64,000 nt of DNA from Rhizobium sp. WSM4643 (GTDB lineage: Bacteria; Pseudomonadota; Alphaproteobacteria; Rhizobiales; Rhizobiaceae): assembly GCF_025152745.1 (NCBI RefSeq), contig NZ_CP104040.1, positions 2,666,001 through 2,730,000 of the forward strand, read 5' to 3'. Below are positions 43,184-52,018 of this stretch, piece by piece (position 1 is the stretch's first letter; each line of letters begins with the position of its first letter). Made by a program: the position numbers and the translations under genes. The notes beneath the pieces were generated by a model, which did no database searches, had not been told where the DNA came from, and was given only the letters and a program-made list of their open reading frames with translations.

Positions 43184-43214
43184 GGAAAAGGGCGGTCGAA
43201 GCCGCCCTCTTCTC
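43184..43214. terminator. Bidirectional terminator
   Basis: GGGCGG-TCGAAG-CCGCCC with an A-rich left flank (GAGGAAAA) and TCTTCTC right flank lies between the converging CxCxxC and RcnB genes. Confidence 0.7.
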
Positions 43215-43227
43215 GTTCATCTGCCGA

Positions 43228-43539
43228 TCAGCGACTGGCAATAACGCTGGAGATAATACCGCTGGTGACGCCGATCAGCAGGTAGTCGTGATCGGCCCTG
43301 ACCCAGCGATAACCGCGTGGCGGTGGCGCCAGCCGGTAGCGGCGATAGTCGTTGACATCGGAGAACCGTCGACGCTCGCTGGTATTGACGCGGTATCCCT
43401 TTTTCCAGTGCGACCGGACGACTACCTTCTTCTGCACGACGACGGGGGGACGGCGATGATCGTCGGCGCTAGCCTGGGAAACAATCATCGGGGAAAGAAG
43501 GAAGGAGGCGGAAAGAAGGGCTGCAAAAATCTTTTTCAT
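43228..43539 (-). CDS. RcnB family periplasmic protein
   Basis: 103 residues with a signal peptide (IFAALLSASFLLSPMIVSQASA). The C-terminal RcnB signature YRLAPPPRGYRWVRADHDYLLIGVTSGIISSVI is clear, with a basic middle region. RcnB in E. coli modulates Ni/Co efflux in the periplasm; the many rhizobial paralogues have no assigned metal. The gene faces the zinc locus. Confidence 0.85.
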   Translation of the reverse strand: MKKIFAALLSASFLLSPMIVSQASADDHRRPPVVVQKKVVVRSHWKKGYRVNTSERRRFSDVNDYRRYRLAPPPRGYRWVRADHDYLLIGVTSGIISSVIASR

Positions 43540-43974
43540 GTGGGGTTCCTCGTGTTGGACACCGGGGCAAACTAGGGCCGAGAAGATGAACCGAAACTGA
43601 AATAGAAATTAAACTTTTGTAATGGAATCCAGTAGCTACATGTCGAAGCTTATACTTTAGATTAGACTTATACACGATGATCTGGCGCGGCAGGCTGGCT
43701 TCGTCCTGTGAAGCCTTCGGCTTTTGCTGCTCATCGCCTAGAAGGCGCGGCCGTGGAGAGTTGTCCCGTTGCTGGCGGCGGGCGGCATGCTCTCGATTCG
43801 ATCTGGTCCCGCCCAAAGGCGCTCGGCGATTTGGCATAACGAGATGCATAAAAAAACTTGAAACGGGCGCATAATCGAGTTTCGAACCGACGCATCCTAG
43901 GAACAGGAGAGTTCTGGATGTTCCCGCGAGGGGACGATCAGATCAAGACAACGAAGACCACAATGGAGGAAAAC
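43540..43974. other. Gene-free stretch
   Basis: About 435 bp between divergent genes. The first ~130 bp are AT-rich (TAAACTTTTGTAATGG, TTATACTTTAGATTAGAC) and probably promoter for RcnB. The rest has no open frame with coding character and no strong hairpin I can identify. Confidence 0.45.
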
Positions 43975-44358
43975 ATGCCTGGTATCAGCATGCGCTACAT
44001 CGTCGACGACGTCGACGCCGCGGTGGAATTCTACACGAGACATCTCGGCTTCTCCGTCGCACTTCGCCCCGCGCCGAGTTTCGCCATCCTGACCAGAGAC
44101 GGTTTTCGTCTGTTCGTCAGCGGCATGACGGGACCTGGCGGAGCATCTCAAGCAATGCCAGATGGGCGAAAGCCGGAGCCCGGCGGTTGGAATCGCATCC
44201 AGATCGAGGTCAAGGACCTGGAAGCAGAAGTCGCCGCGCTGCGTCAGGCCGGCGCGCGTTTCCGCAACGAGATCGTGCAGGGCATAGGCGGCAAGCAGAT
44301 CCTGGTCGATGATCCGGCCGGAAACCCGATCGAGCTCTTCGAACCACCCAAGCGGTGA
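43975..44358 (+). CDS. VOC family protein (glyoxalase-like)
   Basis: 127 residues from ATG 43975 after GGAGG; upstream frame is open but unlike coding sequence. The single VOC domain has ISMRYIVDDVDAAVEFYTRHLGFSVALRPAPSFAILTRDGFRLFVSG read as strand-helix units, NRIQIEVKDLEAEVAALRQAGARF, and ILVDDPAGNPIELFEP with the metal-ligand Glu. It is related to bleomycin-resistance/glyoxalase proteins. Substrate is unknown. Confidence 0.85.
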   Translation: MPGISMRYIVDDVDAAVEFYTRHLGFSVALRPAPSFAILTRDGFRLFVSGMTGPGGASQAMPDGRKPEPGGWNRIQIEVKDLEAEVAALRQAGARFRNEIVQGIGGKQILVDDPAGNPIELFEPPKR

Positions 44359-44522
44359 ATGGCGCGACGCCGGTCATGCGGGTTGCCACGCATTTGCGGT
44401 CATCCGCAAACCGACGCAGTATTTCGATCACGGTCTCTCGCCGCGAGGCTGGCTGGAACGCCTTGCCACCAGTGTGCGAGCGTGTAGTTTCGGACTCCCA
44501 TCAACTCGAAGGCAGGGAAAAC

Positions 44523-45854
44523 ATGTCCGATTCCGCCGGCGGGCTCTCCGACTATATCGGGATACTAGCCGTGTTTCTTCTCGTCGCCGCCAATGGCTTC
44601 TTCGTTGCCGCCGAATTCGCCCTGGTGTCGGTCAGGCGTAGCCGCGTCGCCGAACTCGCTGCGGCAGGCCGCATGAACGCCTCGGCACTTCAGCGCGCCG
44701 TCGATAATCTCGACTCCAATCTTGCAGCCACCCAGCTCGGCATCACCATCTCGTCGCTTGCCCTCGGCTGGGTTGGCGAACCGGCGCTTGCCCACCTGAT
44801 CGAGCCGCTGCTATCATGGCTGCCTGGGCAATGGGCGACGGCGGGCGCGCATACTGTTGCCGTCGTCATCGCCTTCGTCATCATCACAGCACTTCATATC
44901 GTGCTCGGCGAGCTCGCACCGAAGAGCCTGGCGCTTCAACGCAGCGAAGCCACTTCGCTTGCCGTTGTGCGTCCGCTCGGTCTGTTCCTGGTGCTATTCA
45001 AGCCGGCGATCTTTGTTCTGAACGGCATGGGCAACCTCGTGCTGCGGGGTGTGGGTCTTCGAGCCGGAACCGGCGAATCGTCGTTCCATTCGCCGCAGGA
45101 GCTCAAGCTTTTGGTTGCCGAGAGCCAGGAGGCCGGCCTTCTCAACCAGGTGCAGCAGCAGCTCGTCGAGCGGGTGTTCAACATCGGTGACAGGCCGATC
45201 TCCGACATCATGACGCCGCGCCTCGATATCGAATGGTTCGACGCCGACGACAGCGAGGCCGAGATCCTGAAGACCATCCGCGAATGCAGTCACGAACAAT
45301 TGCTGGTCGCCCGCGGCTCGATCGACGAGCCGATCGGCATGGTGTTGAAGAAGGACCTTCTCGACCAGGTTCTCGACGGCGGCAAGATCCGGCCAATGGA
45401 GGTGATCAAGCAGCCGCTGGTGCTGCATGAGGGCACCTCGGTCGTCCGCGTGCTCGACAGTTTCAAGGCCTCACCCGTTCGCCTCGCCATCGTCATCGAC
45501 GAATATGGCAGCCTCGAAGGCATCGTCACCCAGACCGACCTGCTCGAAGCCATCGCCGGCGACCTGCCGGGATCCAACGAAGAGCCCGACATCGTCGTCA
45601 GGGAAGACGGGTCGCTCTTGATCGACGCGATGATGCCGGCCTTCGACGCCTTCGAACGGCTCGGCCTGCGCGATCGTCCGGACGCCGATTTCCATACGCT
45701 GGCGGGTTTCGCCCTGCATCAGCTCCAGCACATCCCCGAAGCCGGCGAGACCTTCGTCTTCGACAACTGGCGCTTCGAGGTTCTCGACATGGACGGCATG
45801 CGTATCGACAAGATGCTCGCGACGCGCATTTCCGCGGATGGGGTGGAGGCCTAG
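44523..45854 (+). CDS. Hemolysin/CorC family transporter (DUF21-CBS)
   Basis: 443 residues from ATG 44523 (AGGGAAA upstream). An N-terminal DUF21/CNNM membrane domain (about four helices; GILAVFLLVAANGFFVAAEFALVSVRRSR) is followed by two CBS domains (DIMTPRLDIEWFDADDS..., ASPVRLAIVIDEYGSLEGIVTQTDLLEAIAGDLP) and a CorC_HlyC C-terminal domain. Relatives act in Mg2+/Co2+ efflux or membrane maintenance; true hemolytic activity is not implied. Confidence 0.92.
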   Translation: MSDSAGGLSDYIGILAVFLLVAANGFFVAAEFALVSVRRSRVAELAAAGRMNASALQRAVDNLDSNLAATQLGITISSLALGWVGEPALAHLIEPLLSWLPGQWATAGAHTVAVVIAFVIITALHIVLGELAPKSLALQRSEATSLAVVRPLGLFLVLFKPAIFVLNGMGNLVLRGVGLRAGTGESSFHSPQELKLLVAESQEAGLLNQVQQQLVERVFNIGDRPISDIMTPRLDIEWFDADDSEAEILKTIRECSHEQLLVARGSIDEPIGMVLKKDLLDQVLDGGKIRPMEVIKQPLVLHEGTSVVRVLDSFKASPVRLAIVIDEYGSLEGIVTQTDLLEAIAGDLPGSNEEPDIVVREDGSLLIDAMMPAFDAFERLGLRDRPDADFHTLAGFALHQLQHIPEAGETFVFDNWRFEVLDMDGMRIDKMLATRISADGVEA

Positions 45855-45859
45855 CGCAT

Positions 45860-45957
45860 CGGCCCGAAAATCGGAATCGATTTTCGGAAAGCACGATGCG
45901 TAGATTCAAAGTGTTAGAGCGTCCTTTGTGCGTCCGAAAGGACGCACGGCGCTCTAA
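45860..45957. repeat. Intergenic repeat, family A/C copy
   Basis: Starts CCCGAAAATCGGAATCGATTTTCGG, then ATTCAAAGTGTTAGAGCGTCC and TTTGTGCGTCCGAAAGGACGCAC. The first part recurs at 50864-50890 and the second matches family A at 5793 and 32026. It overlaps the last 4 bases of chrA. Confidence 0.75.
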
Positions 45958-47375
45958 TTCACCGCCAGCGTCCAGAGCATCCCTGCGGCCGCGCAGGCTA
46001 GCAGCGTCGAGATCACGGAAGCCTTGAAACGGAAGATCGCGATAGCGGCGGCGGCAGACAGCGCCATTGCCGCCGGCACGGCCGATTGCAGCTCGGGGAT
46101 ATCGAGCCGCAAGCCGCCAAGGTGGATGATCGCAACCTCGGCAAACAGCGTGTGCAAAGCAAACCAGATAGCGAGGTTGAGGATGACCCCGACCACCGCC
46201 GCTGTTATGGCCGACATCGCGCCGGCGAGCGCGATGTTGCCGCGCAGTTTTTCGATGAACGGCGCGCCGAGGAAGATCCAGAGGAAACAGGGCACGAAGG
46301 TGACCCAACTCGTCAGGATCGCCGCAAGGGTTGCAGCAAGCATCGGGTTCAAAGCTCCCGGATCGCGGTAGGCGCCCATGAAGCCGACGAACTGGACGAC
46401 CATGATCAACGGCCCAGGCGTCGTCTCGGCCATGCCGAGACCATCCAGCATCTCGCCGGGTTTCAGCCAGCCGAAATGCTGCACAGCCTCCTGCGCGACA
46501 TAGGCAAGCACGGCATAGGCCCCGCCAAAGGTGACGACCGCCATCTTGCTGAAGAACAGGCCAATCTCGGTAAAGACGCTATCGGCGCCGAAGGTTGCGT
46601 AAAGCGCTGCGAGCGGAGCGAGCCAGAGGGCAAACAGCACGGCCGAGATGCGTAGCGACCATGCAAGATTCGGGCGCGCATGCGCCGGTATGCCCTCGCC
46701 AAGCGCCGACTCGGCGTCAGACAGCATCGGGCCGCTTCCGGCCTTGTGGCCGCCGCCCGTCCGGAAGGCGGCAAGCCCGAACCTGCCGCCGAGGAAGCCG
46801 GCAATGCCGGCGGCGAGCACGATCAGCGGGAACGGGACATGGAGAAAGAAGATGGCGATGAAGGCCGCGGCCGCGATACCGACCATGACGCGATTTTTGA
46901 GCGCCCGGCCGCCGATGCGGATCACGGCCTGCACGACGACGGCGAGCACCGCTGCCTTCAGCCCAAAGAACAGGCCGGCGACGATGCCGATGTTGCCGTA
47001 AGCCGCGTAGATATAGCTGAGACAGAGGATCGACAGGAATCCAGGCAGTACGAACAGCAGGCCGGCGACGAGACCGCCCACTGTCCGATGCATCAGCCAG
47101 CCGATATAGATGGCGAGCTGCTGCGCCTCGGGTCCGGGAAGCAGCATGCAATAGTTCAGCGCATGCAGAAAACGGTGCTCACCGATCCATCGCTTCTCGT
47201 CGACGATGATCCGGTGCATGACGGCGATCTGGCCGGCGGGGCCGCCAAAACTCAGGGCGGCGACGCGCAGCCACACCCTGAAGGCCTCGCCAAACGAGAC
47301 GCCGTGATGATGCTCCTCTCGCGCGTCGTCCTCCGCCATTTTGCCGCCGGGCGCACTATCCGTCATCTCAACCAT
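45954..47375 (-). CDS. chrA: Chromate transporter ChrA (two-domain)
   Basis: 473 residues from ATG 47375. Two homologous CHR domains, each with the FGGP/FGGAY signature: RVAALSFGGPAGQIAVMHRIIVDEKRW...LLPGPEAQQLAIYIGWL in the first, KMAVVTFGGAYAVLAYVAQEAVQHFGWL...ETTPGPLIMVVQFVGF in the second. There are ten or more transmembrane helices. It should export chromate from the cytosol. It directly follows the rhodanese-ChrB gene. Confidence 0.92.
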   Translation of the reverse strand: MVEMTDSAPGGKMAEDDAREEHHHGVSFGEAFRVWLRVAALSFGGPAGQIAVMHRIIVDEKRWIGEHRFLHALNYCMLLPGPEAQQLAIYIGWLMHRTVGGLVAGLLFVLPGFLSILCLSYIYAAYGNIGIVAGLFFGLKAAVLAVVVQAVIRIGGRALKNRVMVGIAAAAFIAIFFLHVPFPLIVLAAGIAGFLGGRFGLAAFRTGGGHKAGSGPMLSDAESALGEGIPAHARPNLAWSLRISAVLFALWLAPLAALYATFGADSVFTEIGLFFSKMAVVTFGGAYAVLAYVAQEAVQHFGWLKPGEMLDGLGMAETTPGPLIMVVQFVGFMGAYRDPGALNPMLAATLAAILTSWVTFVPCFLWIFLGAPFIEKLRGNIALAGAMSAITAAVVGVILNLAIWFALHTLFAEVAIIHLGGLRLDIPELQSAVPAAMALSAAAAIAIFRFKASVISTLLACAAAGMLWTLAVN

Positions 47376-47376
47376 C

Positions 47377-48192
47377 TCATACCCTCTTCTTTGGCGCCGG
47401 CCAATTGTGGGTTTCCTCGGTCGCATCGCGGCACCAGCGGAAAAAAGCGTCGTAGAGAAGCATCCCGGCCTCGAGTTGCTCCAGATCGTCTGAATACATC
47501 CTGGAGAGGCCGAGCGATGCCGCAAGCAGTCCCGCCGCCTCAGGGGCGAGGTCGAGCCTTGCGGTATCCGCCGCCCTGACGATACGCGCCAGGCGCAGAA
47601 GCGGTTCCGAAGCCAGCCCGAACTCCTCGATCATCACGTCAAAAGTGCAGAATTCGCCGCGATGGCTCCAGAACACATCCTCGATATCGAAGGGCGTCGC
47701 CGCGAAACGCTCGCCGACGGCCAAAACCTCGGGCGCCGGCACGAACAGGAACACGGCATTCGGATCTATGAAGCGCCGGATCAGCCAGGGACAGGCGATG
47801 CGATCGATCTTCGGCCGCGCCCGCGTCACCCAGACGGTGCGCCCCTCAGCGTCGCGTTGCGGCAGCTTTGTATCGGGGACGGCCGGTCCGCCCGCGATCC
47901 ACGCCTCGAAGCCACCTTCGAGGCTTTCCGCATCGATCCCGACATGGCGGAGATAGGCGGCAACACCATGACTGAGCTTGCCGCCTCTCTGGCATACCAC
48001 GACGACGGCTTCGGCATCGACGCCGCCAACCCAGGACGCGACATCGGCATAGGCGCGCCGGATCGAGCCCGGCACCAGGCGTGGATCGAGCGCGAAGTCC
48101 TCCTCCGTGCGAACATCGATAATGACGGGAGCCCCAGGCGTCCCGATGAGGCGGCTGAGCTTTTCAGGTGAGATTTCTAGAAATGACGGCAT
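47377..48192 (-). CDS. Rhodanese-chromate resistance (ChrB C-domain) fusion protein
   Basis: 271 residues. Residues ~1-105 form a rhodanese domain (PVIIDVRTEEDFALD, active-site VVVVCQRGGKLSHG). Residues ~115-265 match the ChrB C-terminal domain (WVTRARPKIDRIACPWLIRRFIDPNA, FWSHRGEFCTFDVMIEEFGL). It is translated immediately before chrA on the same strand. In known operons ChrB acts in regulation or chromate reduction; the rhodanese may handle sulfur species linked to chromate uptake by the sulfate route. Confidence 0.9.
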   Translation of the reverse strand: MPSFLEISPEKLSRLIGTPGAPVIIDVRTEEDFALDPRLVPGSIRRAYADVASWVGGVDAEAVVVVCQRGGKLSHGVAAYLRHVGIDAESLEGGFEAWIAGGPAVPDTKLPQRDAEGRTVWVTRARPKIDRIACPWLIRRFIDPNAVFLFVPAPEVLAVGERFAATPFDIEDVFWSHRGEFCTFDVMIEEFGLASEPLLRLARIVRAADTARLDLAPEAAGLLAASLGLSRMYSDDLEQLEAGMLLYDAFFRWCRDATEETHNWPAPKKRV

Positions 48193-48582
48193 GACGCGTC
48201 CCTCCGTTGATCGGTTTTACTGGACGCGATTCTTCAGCATGACGCCTCGTGGGGTGATCGCGACCCCATGTCTAAACCATGCGCAAACAGACCCCATCGT
48301 GTCAAGCGCATTGCGCCATGGCGGCTTGCCGTCCGCGGCAGCGGCCTGCCATCCGCCACGGCACCCGATCAGCCGGCAGGTCTTCCACCCGGTCTCTGCC
48401 GGTCGCCTCCAGGCAAGCCGGCGGGCAGATGAGAGGTGAGTGGCAAAGCCGCGAATACACGGAGTGCCAGTGAAGAGCGCGAATGAAGGTACGAAAACCC
48501 AATCAGTACAAGCGCTTCGGCCCAGAACGGAACAAAAAGCCCGCTTCGGCATTCTTCTCTGACCGAAAGAGGAGAAAGTACC
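48193..48582. other. Gene-free stretch
   Basis: 390 bp between divergent genes. It holds GC-rich sequence with only short frames lacking coding character. GACCGAAAGAGGAGAAAGTACC at its end supplies the ribosome site for the next gene. No riboswitch or strong terminator was recognised. Confidence 0.4.
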
Positions 48583-48915
48583 ATGACGTACGACCCCAAT
48601 AATGCCAACGACCCGAACCGCCCGCTGAACCCAAATTTGGATCTGCGCACCACGCCGAGCGCGCGCAGCAGTAATACGTGGATTGTCTGGGTCGCTGCAT
48701 TGGCCGTGATCGCTGTCGCTGCATTCGCCTATTCGCAGTGGGGCACCCCCGGCACATCGCCGGACACGACAGCCTCCACGACCCAATCCGAGCCGGCGCC
48801 GGCCAAGCCGATCGCTCCGACCAATAACAGCGCAACGCCCGCACCGGCACCAGCAACGCCCGCACCGGCACCAGCACCGGCCACTCCGCCGCCGGCTGCC
48901 CCGGCACAGCAGTAA
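48583..48915 (+). CDS. Single-pass membrane protein with Pro/Ala tail
   Basis: 110 residues with AGAGGAGAAAG before the ATG. An Asn/Pro-rich N-terminus is followed by one transmembrane helix (WIVWVAALAVIAVAAFAYSQWG, ~33-54). The rest is a periplasmic Thr/Pro/Ala-rich tail (PAPAPATPAPAPAPATPP). No domain is recognised; it could be a small envelope-spanning protein. An intrinsic terminator follows. Confidence 0.75.
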   Translation: MTYDPNNANDPNRPLNPNLDLRTTPSARSSNTWIVWVAALAVIAVAAFAYSQWGTPGTSPDTTASTTQSEPAPAKPIAPTNNSATPAPAPATPAPAPAPATPPPAAPAQQ

Positions 48916-48931
48916 TCGCTGCCCGGCCAGC

Positions 48932-48960
48932 AGAAGCCGGCCCAGTGCCGGCTTCTTTTC
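48932..48960 (+). terminator. Intrinsic terminator
   Basis: AGAAGCCGGC-CCAGT-GCCGGCTTCT followed by TTT lies 17 bp after the stop of the single-pass membrane protein. Confidence 0.85.
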
Positions 48961-49154
48961 TGCCGCGAGCGCTTGAAGATATTTAAGCAAACCCTATTTA
49001 AGGGATGCCGAATCTGTCTCTGACCGCTGACCACGGAGGTACTGGCAGCCGTTATCGAGACTGATCGAGGAAGGTCGGTGCGAGTTTCGCCCGGCCTTTT
49101 TTCTTGACCTCGTCATCCATGCCGAACAGCCGTACTGGCAACGCCTGATCGGGA

Positions 49155-49457
49155 TTATTTGGGAATCCTGTTATAGAAAGACTGCGGATCGTACACGCAC
49201 TCGTAGTCGAGGAGGCAAAGCTTGCCATTGGCATCCCTCACCCTTGCGGTGTCGTACTTGTCGCCGAGATTGCACTTGGCCGGCGGATAGCGGAAGCTGC
49301 GACCGCCGAAGCCCATCCGCACAAAAACCGCCTTGTCCTTGCGGATGATCTGCGCAAGCTCTTCGCAACTGTGATCCCTGGCATTGACCTCCACCGCCTC
49401 GACGGCAAGAGCGACGGACGGAAACAGCAGTGCGACGGCCAGAACAACGCTTTTCAT
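49155..49457 (-). CDS. Small secreted protein, paralogue 1
   Basis: 100 residues with a signal peptide (MKSVVLAVALLFPSVALA). The mature part has four Cys in DHSCEELAQIIRKDKAVFVRMGFGGRSFRYPPAKCNLGDKYDTARVRDANGKLCLLDYECVYDP-type order. It is a clear paralogue of the gene at 50224 (identical blocks GFGGRSFRYPPA and matching Cys). Two disulfides are likely. Function is unknown. Confidence 0.8.
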   Translation of the reverse strand: MKSVVLAVALLFPSVALAVEAVEVNARDHSCEELAQIIRKDKAVFVRMGFGGRSFRYPPAKCNLGDKYDTARVRDANGKLCLLDYECVYDPQSFYNRIPK

Positions 49458-49726
49458 GGAAACTCCTGAATGTGATAGAGCGAAGTTAAGGCATTGCACC
49501 CGATGCCGCCAGTCCGCAAACCTTCCGAACTATACATCTGAGCAGCCCTGCCCCTTTGCCTCCCGCGCGCTCGATAACGGCCCATCGAAACAGAAATTGT
49601 CGGATGAGCGACCACCGCGCGGGCTCTTTGAGACAGGGAATCCAGGTGGACGGGACACTCCTTCGCTGCTCCGCAAGGATGTTGCCGCATCCCATCCATC
49701 AAGATGTTTGGTCTATGCTGCCAGCC

Positions 49727-50035
49727 ATGAAACCGACGTTTGGGCGTAGACACCTTGCAGAGCCGGAGCGGACAAGGACCGTTCCAGCACAGAAGGTCGA
49801 TGCGCCACCCGCCAGAAGCTTCGATTGGCCGAAAATCAGGCGTTACGCCAAAAACGCGACCCTGGCCCTGCTGATCGCGATCAAACTTGTGGTTGTGATT
49901 ATTTACGTCATCAGACTAAACGCCTCGCATTCCTTCCAGGAATACGCACCGCCCATAGCAATGATGGCGGTACTGTCGTTTTTCATCGTCGCCGCTCTCT
50001 GGCTCGCCGGCATGAAACTGAGCGGCAGCGATTGA
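49727..50035 (+). CDS. Small two-helix membrane protein
   Basis: About 102 residues from ATG 49727 (start uncertain; 49715 is also possible). A basic N-terminus precedes two hydrophobic helices (NATLALLIAIKLVVVIIYVIRL and APPIAMMAVLSFFIVAALWLAGM). No family is recognised. It lies between the two paralogous secreted-protein genes on the opposite strand. Confidence 0.55.
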   Translation: MKPTFGRRHLAEPERTRTVPAQKVDAPPARSFDWPKIRRYAKNATLALLIAIKLVVVIIYVIRLNASHSFQEYAPPIAMMAVLSFFIVAALWLAGMKLSGSD

Positions 50036-50115
50036 CGTGACCTCGGTTGGCGCCGTCTGAAGTTGCCGCCGCCCGCACTTCCCGCTCGTTCCCTCTCGCA
50101 ACGGAAGCGCCCAGA

Positions 50116-50226
50116 GCATGATGCCGAAAAGTGTGAGCAGTTTTCGGACGACATCCTGCTTTAACTCTTTAATCTAGAAAAGGATCCGGATTTCAGGCCG
50201 ACCCGGCCTAAAATCATCCCGTTCTA
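50116..50226. repeat. Intergenic repeat, family B copy 2
   Basis: GCATGATGCCGAAAAGTGTG..., TTTTCGGACGACATCCTG, TTTAATCTAGAA and AGGCCGACCCGGCCTAAAATCATCC parallel 34989-35103. It overlaps the 3' end of the paralogue 2 gene by three bases. Confidence 0.75.
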
Positions 50227-50520
50227 GGGAAAGTTATAGGGCGACGCGGGGTCGAAGACGCAGGAATAATCAAGGATGCATTGCTTTCCCTCGCTATCGC
50301 GCAAACTGGTCGTGGTGCGCTTGTCACCCATACTGCACTGGGCGGGCGGATAACGGAAACTGCGGCCGCCGAAACCGATGCGAACAAAGACCTTTTTGTT
50401 CTGGCGAATGATCTGAGCAAGCTCGCTGCAGCTATGCTCGCTCGCTTTGACGTTCATGACGCCTGCGCCAAAGGCCGGTAACGGCAGAGACAAGGCAACG
50501 ACTAGAATGACGCTTCTCAT
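50224..50520 (-). CDS. Small secreted protein, paralogue 2
   Basis: 98 residues with a signal peptide (MRSVILVVALSLPLPAFG). The mature domain (EHSCSELAQIIRQNKKVFVRIGFGGRSFRYPPAQCSMGDK...CILDYSCVFDP) matches the protein at 49155 residue for residue over the conserved Cys blocks. The pair arose by duplication. GAGGGTCC precedes the ATG. Confidence 0.8.
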   Translation of the reverse strand: MRSVILVVALSLPLPAFGAGVMNVKASEHSCSELAQIIRQNKKVFVRIGFGGRSFRYPPAQCSMGDKRTTTSLRDSEGKQCILDYSCVFDPASPYNFP

Positions 50521-50662
50521 AGGACCCTCCCAGTGTGTGAGGGAAACTAGCGCGCACAGATCACTGCGACCAGTCATTTGGGCAAGGCTAGCAATGTCGC
50601 CCGCTTCCAGCAGGCCGGAAAATCCGGCCTGATTTCAAATACATCAATCTTTTCAAGAGATT

Positions 50663-50738
<76 letters not shown>

Positions 50739-50854
50739 GTTCGCGCTTGGCTGCGCGGTGTGACGGGGCGTATAAACAGGATCGGCAGGCTTGTCCAGCG
50801 CATAGGCGAAATTTCTTTGGTTAATCGCGAAGATTTTTCGGCATGGCTGAAATA

Positions 50855-50937
50855 CAGCGCAGAAGCCCGAAAATCGGAATCGATTTTTGGGAAGGATTAT
50901 GCGCCGATTCAAAGTGATAGAGCGTCCTCAGCGCCAG
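50855..50937. repeat. Intergenic repeat, family A/C copy
   Basis: CCCGAAAATCGGAATCGATTTTTGG followed by GATTCAAAGTGATAGAGCGTCCT; matches 45860-45925. It ends a few bases from the PhzF stop. Confidence 0.75.
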
Positions 50938-50942
50938 TGAAA

Positions 50943-51854
50943 TCAAAGTTCGAGCGTGCCGCTGGCCAGCCGTACCGCCTGGCCGCCGATCCGCGCGTTG
51001 GAGATTGCTCCCGCGTCGACATCGATATGCAGATGGATGAAGGACGGCCGGCCCATCTCGACGCCCTGCTCGATCATGATCGGGTGATGCCCGTCCGTCA
51101 GCCGGTCGAAATGGTGGATGGCGCCGGAGAGTGCGGCCGCCGCCGAACCGGTGGCCGGGTCTTCGACGATACCCATGCCGCTGGCGAACATGCGCGCATG
51201 GAACTTCGCCACGTGGTTGACGCCGCCGCGGCAATAGGCATAGGCCGAGGCAAGCGCGCCATCGACGAAGGGCACGATCTTTTCCCAGAGTTGCGGATCG
51301 AATTCCACTCGCTGCGTGGCTCCGACATCGTGCACCGGAATGAGCAGGAAGGGAACGCCGGCGCTCCAGACCGACGGGACGTGATTTTCGAAGCCGATCT
51401 CAGTCACCTTCAGCGATAGCGCATCGGCGATCCCGAGCTTGTCGAGCGGCATGATGGCGGGCTGCGATTTGCGCGGCAGGTCGAATTCGGCAAAGCTCGC
51501 CTCACCCTCTCTCAGCCGCACCGCGCAACGCACCGGCCCGACATTTTCCTCAAGCACCGTGACGAGATCGCGCGTCGCAGCACCGTGCACCCGTTCGGCC
51601 AGCGCGACCGCCGTGCCGACCGTCGGATGGCCGGCAAAGGGCAGCTCGCGCCCAGGCGTGAATATCCTCAGACGCGCCGCATAGGCGGGGTTGGTCGAAG
51701 GCTGCACGAAGACCGTCTCCGAGAGATTGATCTCCCGGGTGATTGCCTGCATCGCCTCGTCGCTGAGATTGTCTCCGTCGAAGATCACCGCCAGCGGGTT
51801 GCCCGCAAGCTTTCGATCGGTGAACACGTCATAGACGCTGTAGCTTCGCGCCAC
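50943..51854 (-). CDS. PhzF family isomerase/epimerase
   Basis: 303 residues. The two-domain diaminopimelate-epimerase-like fold is seen in YSVYDVFTDRKLAGNPLAVIFDG, the catalytic Glu in NLSETVFVQP, RIFTPGRELPFAGHPTVGTA, and the second half with GIVEDPATGSAAAALSGAIHH. Most bacterial members outside phenazine producers have unknown isomerase substrates. It is a single gene. Confidence 0.92.
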   Translation of the reverse strand: MARSYSVYDVFTDRKLAGNPLAVIFDGDNLSDEAMQAITREINLSETVFVQPSTNPAYAARLRIFTPGRELPFAGHPTVGTAVALAERVHGAATRDLVTVLEENVGPVRCAVRLREGEASFAEFDLPRKSQPAIMPLDKLGIADALSLKVTEIGFENHVPSVWSAGVPFLLIPVHDVGATQRVEFDPQLWEKIVPFVDGALASAYAYCRGGVNHVAKFHARMFASGMGIVEDPATGSAAAALSGAIHHFDRLTDGHHPIMIEQGVEMGRPSFIHLHIDVDAGAISNARIGGQAVRLASGTLEL

Positions 51855-51944
51855 ATCGGCCTCCTTGAATCGTCATCGCGCCGCCAACCTGCCCGACCGG
51901 GCGAACGAGTGCAAGGCGCTAAAACGCGTCACGTCAACCGGAAT

Positions 51945-52014
51945 CACATGACGCGCTTTCGATCTTTAGGTGATGCATGTCGTTATCCCGAAACGCTACA
52001 TGGCTTTGGGCGGA
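51945..52014. repeat. Intergenic repeat, family E copy 1
   Basis: In reverse complement: GCCCAAAGCC..TGTAGCGTTTCGGGATAACGACATGCATCACCTAAAGATC. It shares the TGTAGCG/GTGCAGCG-TTTCG-ACGACATGC-CCTAAAG order with 61471-61545. It lies between the PhzF start and the Nudix stop. Confidence 0.65.
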
Positions 52015-52018
52015 TACA

